A program made the position numbers and the translations under genes. A stretch of 36,099 bases of DNA from Gonium pectorale (Eukaryota; Chlorophyta; Chlorophyceae; Chlamydomonadales; Volvocaceae): positions 3,916,442 to 3,952,540 of the forward strand of contig LSYV01000002.1 of the NCBI GenBank assembly GCA_001584585.1. The letters run 5' to 3'. Positions 21,445 through 31,900 of the stretch are shown here, piece by piece. The notes beneath the pieces were generated by a model. It saw only the letters and a program-made list of their open reading frames with translations, was not told the DNA's origin and searched no databases. Position 1 is the first letter of the stretch. Each line of letters begins with the position of its first letter.

Positions 21445-24400
21445 ATGGGCCATGTTCGCGCCCGCTTGAGGCTGCCAGCCACGCTCGCGCTGGCGCTGTG
21501 TATGCTTCTCCTGGCCGGGTGCGAAGGGCAGCACAGTCAGTGCCTTTAGAAGCACGGATACGGCCGCGCGATTTGGGTGCATGCTGTGGGACTGCCGCAC
21601 GCCCCCTTGCGTCGCTGGTGCCCCCGACGTTGGCTGCGCAGCAACCGGCAGCGACCCGTAGTCTCAACAGGGCTGGCTCCTGTCTCTCACCGTCCCCTAC
21701 ACCTGCCCCACACCTTTGCAGCGGAGGCCACGCCGCAGCTCGGACTCCCGAGCCGCCAGTGCCCGGCGCGATTAGGGCCAACGTCAGCGGCGCCGCTGGC
21801 AGCGCGCCCCGCCGCCTCGCCCCCTCGCCGCCGGCGCGCTCAGCCGACGTCACGATAGCGCCGCGGCTGGCCGGGGGCCGCGACTGGGAGGGCGGCGGCC
21901 AGCCGCGAGCCCGGGCGTGCGTGCTGCTGTTCGAGGTGGTTGCCAACATGTCCAACTTCTTCGTGGGCGGCGGTTGGTACGATCCCGTACAGGTGGCCAT
22001 ACGAGCCGCGAACGGCACGCAGACCATACCCGCCACCGGAAAGATACCGGTCGTGCTGTACAACGGTGCGGGCGGGGGAGGCCCTGGGGCGGGGGGGAGC
22101 GAGGGGCGAGCCGGGCGACGGGCGGGGCAGCGCTGAGTCGGGTTGCGGCGAGCGCTTCGCGGCGCCAGATATGAGGCGGGCCGCAAACTTGATGTCACAC
22201 CCGGCGACCCGATGAGCTGGGCAGGGCCGGTGGCTTGCACCTGGCCAGTGGACAGGCCAATGTGCGGTGGGAGCTAGGACACAGGGGGATGGGTTCTGGG
22301 CTGTGGTAGGCGGTCACCGCGAAAGGACATCCGCCAATTACCGAACAGCGCACCCGCGCCGGGGAGCGTTGTGGCGCAACCCGCTGGTCGCGACCCAGCC
22401 GGCGGGTGCAACATGACGGGCCTCTACGGCGGCCCCTCCGCACACCCACGGCCAAAGTCTTGACGCGCCTGCGCCAACCCCCTTCCGCTCCCCACCCCTT
22501 CCCCGCCCCTGCGCGACCTGCCGCGCCGCAGAGACGGGGCAGGGCTGCCCCAACACCACCGCCGCAGTCATGCGCGCGGTGGCACGCGGCGAGGCGGGCT
22601 TCGCGACCGCCGACATCTCCGGCGACCCCGCCGCGGAGCGCCAGGCCCGGGGTCCCGGCAACTCCACCGTGCCGCTGCTCCACGTCCAGGAGGCGCTGCC
22701 CGGCGCCAGCGACGGCAATCGGACGCGCTACCTGGTGGTGGCGGACCGCCGCCGCAACGGCACGGCCGCGGCCAAGGAGTTCGTGCCCGTGGGCGCGGGC
22801 GCCGACTTGGACGGCGACGTGGACGACCTGCCCGACGTGTACGCGATCACCACCGAGCAGGGCAAGCTGGCGGTGGTGGGCGTGGCGGCAGGCCCGGGCG
22901 GCGGCGTGGTGGGCGTGGCAAACGTGACGGACTTCCGGGTGAGGGGTGAGGGTGGAGGGCGATGTGGAGGTGGGGGCCGCAGGGGAGTCGGTACGGGGCG
23001 GGGTACGGGGCGGGGTACGGCAGGGAGGCTGCTCTGCGGGGGTCCGCGGCTGGATGGAGGGGCCGGCGACAGACAGGCGGGGCTAAGAGGCGCGGTGAAA
23101 GCCGAATGGCGCAGGGGCATGGTTTGCTGTTGGCACAATTCGGTAACATCCCTGGACCGCTCCCCGTTTCCATCCTGGCTGTGCTGCCTGGTTGTTTTCT
23201 CGCCCCCCGCTCTGCACCCTCCCTCCCCGTCGCCCCCCCCCGGACCCCCAGATGTTCCTCTACTCCCCCGTCCCCTGGCCGGCCTCCCTGGGCACCAGCG
23301 GACGCGCGGACGCGGTCGCCACCAACCTCACCCTGCTGCGCGGCAGCGTGTCAGTCAGCAGCCAGCTGGTGGCCCTGGCAGCCGCGGACCTGCGGGGGGT
23401 GTCCTACCCGGGCTTCCCCTCGCTGGCGCTATCGCAGGACCAGGTGGAATGGGGTGGGGGGTGGGCGGAGGGGCGCCCGCGGATGCGCCGCCGGCATCGT
23501 CCGCTACGCATGTACCCGGGACACCGTGTCCCCGGGTATTTCGCGCAGTGACGGAAACTTGCCCTGCCGTGTGCAACTCCCACGTTGCGCCAGCGCTGGG
23601 CAGGCGTACCGAGGGCCCTACCCTCCGGTACCGCCCGGCGAACCCAAGCAACTGCTGCCGCTGCTCTGCTGCCTGGCCCGCCCGCGGACGTGACCGGTTC
23701 ACCCACCCACCGCTGGGCCGTGTCGCCGCGCCGCCGCGCCGCCGCTCCGGCTGCCCGCTGCCGCCGCTGCCCCACCGTGCCGCAGGTGGACCAGGTGCTG
23801 ACGCTGCGCATCACGAACCTGACCTTCCGCTACACCATGAGCCCCGAATCCACCCCCATCGACTTCACCGCAGCCGACCTGTACATCACCGGCAACGTGA
23901 CCGCGCAGGTGCGCCCGCGCCGCGGCCGCCGTCCCACGGCGTGCCGTCTGCGTACGTTGCGCGCCTTGGGTGGCCAGGCGCGGCTGGGCCATGCATCGCG
24001 CTGTTCCTCCGCCCCGCTATCAGCGCACTGATGCATCAGCCGTTTCGCCCCGGTGCGGCCGCTGATCGTGGCCCACGGCCAGGCCTCTTACCTGCGCCTA
24101 CCGGTACTCCGCATGATGTGCCTGCCGCGTCTGCGGCTGCTCTCCCCACCTCCCCACCTCCCCACCGCCCAACCCGCGTGTCCCAACCCCATTGCCCTTT
24201 GCTCCTCCCTGCCTCCCTCCACCGCCCCCACCCAATCCCCCCCCCCGCAGGCCCGCCTCCCGGCCGACCTGCAGGTGCTGCCCAAGGCCTCCCTGGCCTA
24301 CCCAAACATCACGCCCTCGCTCAGCGTCACCATGCTGCCCGAGATGGCGCTGGAGGCCGGCCAGGGCAGCGCAAGCCACGCAGTGCCGGCTGGCGGGCTG

Positions 24401-24886
24401 GGCGCCGTCACGATGCCCGGCATGGGGCAGCCCAAGGCGCCCGCCGGCGGCGGTGGCACTGGCTCGGCGGCGGCGGCGGCGCAGGACGACGACGCAGCTG
24501 ACGGGGGAGGCCTCCAGCGAATCGTTGTGCCGCTGGCGGGGCCGGACGGCCGCGGCGGCGGTCCGGGGCAGCAGCCGGCAGCGACCAACAGAAGCGGCCA
24601 GCTGAATGCCACGGCGCCGGGGCCGGGCCCTGGCGTCAACGGGAATGCAAGTGCGGCCTACAGGAACGGTAGTGGCGGCGGAGCTGCCTACACGAATGGA
24701 GCCGGCGGCAGTGCAGGCTCGCAACGAGCAGGATCCACGGGGCAGCCCCCGCCCGCAAGCGCGCCGGTGGCGCCGAGCCCAAAGCCGCAGCCGCCTCTGC
24801 CGTCACCGACACCGACGACTGCGCCGACGCCGTCGCCGCAGCCGTCCGCTGCGCCAGCACAGGTGGGACGGTGCGTTGCGCAGTGA
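21445..24886 (+). CDS. Secreted, heavily N-glycosylated protein of unknown family
   Basis: Exons are 21445-21539, 21722-22065, 22532-22938, 23252-23443, 23786-23908 and 24251-24886, giving 598 aa in one frame. I do not recognise the family. Residues 1-~27 form a signal peptide: basic RARLRL start, Leu/Ala core LALALCMLLLAG. The body contains about 16 Asn-X-Ser/Thr sequons (for example ANVSG, ANMSN, PNTTA, GNSTV, TNLTL, TNLTF, GNVTA, PNITP, GNASA), so passage through the secretory pathway is likely. Its more ordered central part has alternating hydrophobic beta-like segments such as KIPVVLY, LAVVGVA and VLTLRITNLTF. The C-terminal ~200 residues are Gly/Ala/Asn-rich, then Pro-rich (repeated SPKP, PSPTP, TPSPQPS) like hydroxyproline-rich cell-wall glycoproteins. 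No membrane segment follows the signal peptide. An extracellular-matrix or cell-wall role is inferred. The first donor (GTGCCT) is the least certain splice. Confidence 0.7.
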
Positions 24887-25466
24887 TGTGCAAGTCCGCG
24901 TTGCACAACTTGGAGCAAATTGTAGCTGCTTGGCAAGAAAGGTATGACTTTTGAGGGTTCATGGAAGGATGACTGACTCAATACTCTCTCATCATGGTCC
25001 TTTGTTGTTTCCAAGGTCCTAGTAAAGTAAACAGTCAACATCGCAACGACCCCAGGCAACGCTGCCCGTTCACACCTTCGGTGTACAGGTCGTACAAGGG
25101 CCGACATCCACCGTACGACCCCCAACCGCCGGATCAAGCCAGCCTGGCAGCGGCGGTGCAGGACAGCACTCGCCTGCTGTCCTTTTATCGGCTTGCGCCG
25201 TAGCGGCGCTAGCCGTCATGCTCTTGCACCGCTAGCGAAGGCCATCGGACCCAATGAACGGGACTAAATCAGCATATATGTTGTTACTTGACATTGACTC
25301 TTTAAACTGAGCACTGTATGTAAGTTAGAGGGTTGAGCAACCTGGGTGGGGGTCTGGGGTTCGGTTTCGGGGCTGTACCGCTGACGTGGCGGCAGTTCCA
25401 TAGGTGATGCCTTAACGCATTTGAGCATGTTTGTATTAATACCTGATTACTAACAAAGCGATATAG
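24887..25466. other. 3' UTR and spacer
   Basis: About 580 bases without a supported gene. A 69-residue ORF at 24994-25203 has no family motif and does not splice in phase to the upstream gene, so I treat it as non-coding. Confidence 0.55.
25319..25323 (+). promoter_or_regulatory. Candidate polyadenylation signal TGTAA (secreted-protein gene)
   Basis: TGTAA lies 433 bases after the stop codon at 24886 and before the next gene, the expected place for the 3' end of the secreted-protein transcript. Confidence 0.5.
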
Positions 25467-28400
25467 ATGAGGGACGCGACGCTGGTGTCGCTGGCAAGCG
25501 TTGAAAGCTCGTGGGCGCGTCTCTCGCAGAGCCCAGACTACCAGCGAAATGTCGCTACATTCTTTAAGGGCCACAATTTTTGTGTGGGCCGGGACGGCCT
25601 GTACGCCGGTGGGTGTAAGGACCAGGCGCGAACGGTTCCAGGCATTGGCAATGACAAACAACATTGCAGGTACGGACAAACTCAGCGGCCGACGACAGCT
25701 CTACTGCGACTCCGCGTGCATTGAGCGGCTGGCGCATGAGCTGGCGGGGCTGCTCGGCGCGGGGAAAGGCGGGCCGCCGGCAGGAACGGAAGGAGACGAC
25801 CCAGACGATGTCCAGCCTATGACATTCCAAAGTACGCACCACAGCTGTGCACACCTGCTGGCGCTCGGGCCTCCCGGCCCCTTCCCTAACGAGCTCCGCC
25901 CTGCCAAGCTCCACATAGCCGCTGCTGCTCAGCACCCCTCCCGCACAGACGGACGCTATGCGCCTCTCCACAGCAGCCCGCACAGCCGCGACGCACTAAA
26001 GCATGAGCCGTACACATTGTCACGAGTGTACGCCCTCCCGCCTCCCTGCACTCCAGCATGGCCCCAACTAGGGCTCGCTTCAACCCCGCGTATTCGCAGA
26101 CCCTGACGACGTGAAGGTGTTCTACAAGGAGCTCAAACGAGCTGCTCGCCAGGCCCGGCAAAGCCGGCAGCTGACGGCGGCGCAGCTCCTGCTCCTCAAC
26201 GCGCGCCGCTGGACGACGCCCTTCCGCTTTGCGCCGGCGTTGGCGCCGACGGCGGCTTCCCATGGCTGTGTAGCGACGGCAGTGGCAACGGCGGCGGTGG
26301 AGCGACCGCAGACGGAAGTTGCCGTGACGGAAGCGGTGGCGGCGTCGGCAGGGCCGGTCTTCAGCGGCATGACCGCGGCGGCGGCTGTGTGCTGCGGCAG
26401 TGAACGGGGCTGCGCGGCCGCGGGGTTCGCTGGCGCCGACACGAGGGCTCTGCTCGCATCGCACCCTGTGGCGGAGGCGTGTGCTGAGGCCTGGGCAGAC
26501 GCTGACGCCTGTGCCGCCGAACCGAGCGCGCTCGCAGCCGCAGCGCCAGCTGGAGCGCACCTAAACGCCGTTGCAACAGCCGTCGCAACAGCCACTGTTA
26601 CCGCCGCAGCGACTCCCCACGCATCGACACTACCGGAGGGCGCCGTGACAACATGTGCGGCTGGCGCCAAAGCCGCCGCGCCGGCTCTGCGCGTGCTGCA
26701 TTGCCGGACGTCCGCTGCGGCCGACGCAGCGGCCTCTCCCGAGGCTTGCTCGCCACGCCTGCCCGCAGCCGCCGACGCGGCGGAGGGGGCGTGCGGTAGC
26801 GGGCTGACCTCCCTCGCGGATAGCGGCGCCCCAACGCCGGCCTGGCCCGCAGCCACTCCTCGCTTCGCCACAACGCCGTGGCGTGCTGGGGAGTCCTCCT
26901 GCGACGAGTGGGACTGCGACGCGGGGGGCGACAGCTCCGCCAAACGTCACGCCGCCGCGGCGCTGGACACACTTGAGGAGGCGGGACCGATGGGCCGCGA
27001 CGTTGTCGACGGCGGCCCCGACCCGGCCGGTGTGCTGGTGGTCTGCTGCTGCGTGGACCTGGAGTGGTGGGAGCGCGATGCCTCCCGGGTGACCGAGATC
27101 GGCTGGACTATGTGGGACAACCTCACGCAGCGGCTGGAGTCCAGGTGCGCGGGCGGGGGCGGGGGCGATGTGTGGTCGAGGGCGGAGGACGAGTACATAA
27201 GGCCCCGGCACAGCACCGAGGCAGTGGAAGGCTGGTGCCGACATGCGAGACTGCGCGCCGCTGCACGACATCGTACAGCACGACATTCGACGTCTTCGGA
27301 TTTCCGTGCTCGCCCCCATGATTGGCCCAAACCGCCATAACCACGACTGCCACCTCCTCCCTGCTCGCTGTCGCCGCCCCAGTCCCATCGTCGCCACTTC
27401 TCCCCCCTCTCAACCCCTACTTCCCATTCTTCCACGCTCCCCCGCCCCCGCGCGCCAGGCACCATATCGTTGCGGAGAATGAGGCACTCGTCAACCGCAT
27501 CCACGTGCCCGACCACAAGCACAGCTTCCTGTTCGGCGGCAGCGTCACCGGCCCGCTGGCGGAGGGCGCGGCGGCGCTGCAGGAGGACCTGCGCAGCTAC
27601 GGCCAGCGCGTGTGGGCGCAGTGGTGCAGCGACCAGCAGCGGCAGCAGCAGGGGCGGGGCGAGGAGCATGGGACTGGAGACGCCGCGCAGCCGGCGGCCC
27701 CACCGCCGGAGGGGCAGGAGCCGGCGGCTGCGGCCGGTGGGCTGCCCCCCGCGCCGCCCGTCCAGCTGGTGCTCGTGGGCCACGGGTGCGTGCGGGCTGG
27801 AGCCCATGTGGCGGCGGCAATAGGAGTGTTGGGGGTCGGATGGCATGGCCGCCTGGGCTGGGCTGGGCTGCCTGGGCTGTCCCTTGCCCCCGCGCTCACG
27901 CGCTTACGGGCCATGCACAAAGCTCCAACCTGGCATGCCGCCTCGCGGCTGAGTCGCTGTCGGAATGGCGCCAACCCCTTCCGCCGGTAACCCCCTTCCG
28001 CCGGCCCAGGATGTCCGGTGACCTAAAGGCGCTGTCTTCGCTGCTGGGGGTGGTGCTGCCCCCCGGCGCGGCGCTCGTGGATACGGCCGACCTCGCGTGG
28101 GCGGCGCTGGGGGGTGGCGGCGCGGGGCAGGAGAAGATGGCGGTGAGGGCAGGGCGCGGGGGAGGGATGGAAAGGGGGGATGTTGTGACCCGCATTGCTG
28201 CGCGGCAGTGGGAGGGGAGTGAGGAGGAGCTGGAGAGGGCGGCGGGGCAGCCGGCGGTGGACGAACGGTCACCCGCGAGTGCGGGGCTGGCCGGCGGTTC
28301 AGGACGGAGGGAGTTCGGAGATGGGTCTATAAGGATTGTACCGTGCAGGTACACGAGTGTACCAGTGTATGCCCGTAGGTAGGGTCTGCCTGTTACCTCG

Positions 28401-28623
28401 GGTAGCAGCGGAGCCGAGCACGGGCCTGACGTGACGGAATGCTACCCCGCCCGCCCCTGTGGATTCCCCGCGCCTTCCTCACAAGGCGCAGATCAGCCTG
28501 CGGCTCTTGCTCAAGACACTGGGCATCCCCGCCACCAAGCTGCACAACGGTGGCAACGACGCGCGGTACACAATGGAGGCGATGCTGGCGCTGGTGGCCC
28601 TCGAGGGCGCCGCAGCGGAGTAG
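25467..28623 (+). CDS. DEDDh exonuclease, Gfd2/YDR514C-like
   Basis: Exons are 25467-25608, 25670-25831, 26100-27144, 27459-27785, 28010-28142 and 28492-28623, giving 646 aa in one frame. Residues ~415-646 form a ribonuclease-H-fold 3'-5' exonuclease of the DEDDh class. D421 and E423 lie in CVDLEWWE, followed by VTEIGWTMWD. FLFGGS and LVLVGHGMSGDLKAL supply D563, then VDTADLAW. HNGGNDARYTMEA supplies H621 and D626. This order and the HNxGNDA-YT motif recall fungal Gfd2/YDR514C-type proteins; the substrate is unknown. Residues 1-~130 are an unrecognised region (FKGHNFCVGRDGLYAGG, YCDSACIERLAHEL, VKVFYKELKRAAR). A ~270-residue Ala-rich, probably disordered linker separates it from the nuclease. 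All catalytic residues are present, so it is likely active. The last acceptor could instead be 6 bases earlier, adding Ala-Gln. Confidence 0.82.
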
Positions 28624-28950
28624 TGTGAAATGCAGTTTGTGCACCTCATCCTTCCCTTCGCATGGCCGCGAGCGTTTGACGTCTGTCGTAAAAGGAAATG
28701 TTAGGGTGAAGATACCTGTATTTCGGTGATTAGGATTGTGAGGCAACATGGGACGGGGTGACCAGATGAGAGGGAGGGGATGTGGGTTTTGACATGACAG
28801 TACGGATCGAGGCGCATTGCTTGCAGCGTTCTGAACGCTATGCGCGTAATTTGCTATGTATTCAACGCCACTGCTAGTAACGGGCAGTGGTGTTGCAGAG
28901 ATGGACTTGTCGACTTGCGCGTCTCATCGTAGACGCTAGTAATTACAGAT
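28624..28950. other. Spacer between exonuclease and apyrase genes
   Basis: About 330 bases of lower-GC sequence between two same-strand genes. I see no ORF and no TGTAA. It must contain the exonuclease 3' UTR and the apyrase promoter. Confidence 0.55.
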
Positions 28951-31900
28951 ATGCTGCCTGGCAGGACGCAGCTCTGCGGCCCTCTCTCCTACTCGCTATT
29001 AGCAGTGCTCGGTTTGATTCTGCTACTGCTCTACAATCGAACACCCATCCGCGCTCAGCACGTCGCTGTGATTGATTGCGGGAGCTCTGGAACGCGGATG
29101 TAAGGGTCTAGGCTGCTTGTATCCTGAATCGATTCGGCTCGCATGCCTCATTCCGAGGGCTTGCCCTTGCGCACACAGATATGTGTTCACGTGGAAATAT
29201 GTCCGCTCGGGGGGAGGCATGCCGGAGCTGGAGCTCATCCCACCGTCCGCTGCAGCGGAGCTGGTCCCCAAGAAGAGCGGCACCAGTGAGAGGCGCAGCT
29301 GCGCTGGGGCTCTTGCGTATCACAGCATGGCAATCCATGGCAGATCACGCGGAGCGTCGGTTGCAACCGGCGCTGCGTGGGGCGGACACCGGCACATGCC
29401 CTGGCGTCAAGGGTTTCACAACCTGTACCCGGACATGTGATCGCTGTGACCCCCGAACTGGCCCTGCGCACGCCGCAGCCAAGCCCATGTGCTCGGCGGC
29501 CCACTCCCTCCGCGTGTCTGCGCCCTGCAGGCTCATACAACCGGGTTGAGACATTGCCCGGCCTGGACGCCTTTGCGGACCGGCCCGATGAGCAGCTGGA
29601 GGAGCTGTCTCTGGGGCCGCTGCTGAAGTGGGCCCGGGCCGTCATACCGCAGCACCAGTTGCCCGCGGTACCCATCTTTTTGTTCGCGACCGCAGGTAGG
29701 CGGGCGGCTTGCTCGCCGCGTGGTCTGTGCACCTCCCGCAGAGTACGGCTGGCCACCAGCCTGCCGTGCGTCGTCTGCATGTTCCTGGGGTCTCGTCCGG
29801 TCCAGGCTCGTTACGGATGATGGCACGCGTTCGGGTCCTCAAACCTCGCCGTCGGTGCCTTGGGTCACGAATTTTACCGACCCGCCTCTCCCGCTTTCTT
29901 GCCACTGCCACGCTGCGCCAGGCGTGCGGCGGATGCCCGACGACAAGCAGCACGCGCTCATGAACCGGGCGCGGGCCGTGCTCAGCGCCTCAGGCTTCAG
30001 GTGAATGTGTGTGTGTGTTTGGTTAGGCGGCATGGTGAACGGCCTGTGTCGGTGCGTTGCAACTCGCACGGCCGCTGTACCAATCGCCATACCAAAGCCC
30101 ACTGGTGCCCTGGTACTCGTGCGCAGTAGCACAGCTTTCTTGCAACTGTCACAAGACCGCCCCAACAACATAACCTAGCGTTCATTCGCCCACATTCTGC
30201 CAGGTTTGAGCCGTCATGGGCGCGGATCATTAGCGGTACGGACGAGGGCGTGTACGGCTGGATCGCGATCAATTTCCTGCGTGGATTCCTGGACGGGCGG
30301 TCCAGCGCTGCGGCGGCGGCCGCAGTTGATGCAGTGCGGCGCAGTGTTGCGGCGGACGCCGGCGGCGCTGCCGGCGCCGCGGCGGAGGTGCTGGGGCGCC
30401 GCGGCGCGGTTGGGACGACTCTGAGTGTCCAAGGCGCGGACGCGGCGGCGGAGTCAACTGCCCTCGCGGCGTCGACTACCAACACCGTTGGGTCGTTGGA
30501 TTTGGGAGGCTCGTCTCTCGAGGTGGGGGGAGGGTCCAGCAGCAAGAGAAGGCGAAACACATGACGTGCTTGATGCAGGACGAAGCTTTGGTTGACAGGA
30601 GGAGCAACTTGTTGAGCTATTGTTATTGCAACCCGCGAGCGCTCATCCCTCTCGTCTTTCCTTCTCTTGAGGATTCGCACCTTCGCCCACACCTCGCTGC
30701 TCTCGTGCCACCTCCTCATCCTGGGCTCTTGTGCGTCCCGCCCCGTTCAATCCTTCCTCAACCCAGATGGTGTTTTGTGCGGAGGCGCTGCCGCGGGAGC
30801 AGTGGCAGAAGGGGCGTGCGGCGAGGTCTGCGGGCCGCACGCAGGTCCAATCGGGCCGTCAGCAGATGCTGCAGGGCGGCTCTGCGGGGATCGCCGGCAC
30901 ACACGCCCAGGGGCGACGGCTGCAGCGGCTGCTGCCTCACCGTGGCGAGGAGCAGCAGCTGCAGCAGGGCCACGGCGACGAGCAGAGGGCCCACCAGCTC
31001 GGGGGCGCAGCGGGGACCGCCGGGGTGCAGCTGGAGACTCGGGCGTACCGCGGTCAGGTGCAGGGGGCGGACGGGGAGGGGCGGCAGCGGCAGCAGCACT
31101 CGGCGGGGGCGTTGCAGGCTGGCGCGGGGGCCGGCTCGGGGCTGGGCTCAGGCTCGGCCCCCGCGTCCCTGCCCTCGCGGGAGGTCCTGCTGGGTCCTCG
31201 TGCCTACACCCTCCGCACGCACACCTTCCAGCGGTACGGCCTCAACGATGCGTTTGACCGCTCCGTCAGCCTGCTGCTACTGGTGAGGCGGGAGAGGGAT
31301 GTTGGGATTCCCGTGACGATGGTTAGAGGGGTTTTAATGGGCTCCTCTCCTCCGCTCGCGTGCAAGTGCTGATGCCCATGCACCCGCAGCGGGTGTGCGC
31401 ACCGCCTCCCTGACCTGTGCGCCCCTGCGATCCATTCCTTGCTGCAGGACACGCTACAGCCGCCTCCGCCGCAGCCTGCGCTGCCCGCGGCGCCCCAACC
31501 GCCAATGCCCGCGGCGTCTGCGGGCACGTCCGGGAGCCAGGCTGGGCACGCAGGCAGCGACGGGGTGCGGGACCAGGCGCAGGGGCGTGGGAAGGAGGAC
31601 ATGACCGCAGCGCGCCCGCAGCGGCCGGCGCTCGTGCAGCAGGCGGAGCATCCGCCACCCGCGGTGCCGTCGCCCTCGTCGACCGCTGGAGCGGTGACGA
31701 GGGACCAGGGCTCTGGCGCGTTGGACGCTTCCGGCGGCAGTGCAGGGCAAAGAGGCGCGGCGCAGTCCCAGGCAGGTGGCCGGGGCCAAGCAGGCAATGG
31801 CACGAGCGGTGCGCTTGGCAGCACGGCTGGGGCAGGCGCAGCGGGCGTGGCTGGCAAGGGGGAACGGTTGGCGTCCTCTTCTGCCACCAATGCGACCTTG

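Noticed and set aside
21490..21530. Lipoprotein-like LLLAGC motif in the secreted protein
   Set aside because: The gene is eukaryotic with introns, so bacterial lipobox processing does not apply; it is read as an ordinary signal peptide.
22570..24501. 643-residue plus-strand ORF running through the secreted-protein gene
   Set aside because: Its first part is a true exon, but it then reads through introns. The spliced chain keeps beta-like, sequon-containing sequence in a different frame.
24994..25203. 69-residue ORF as an extra 3' exon of the secreted-protein gene
   Set aside because: No acceptor joins it in phase with the CAG|GTGGGA donor near 24861, and the upstream frame already ends in TGA at 24886.
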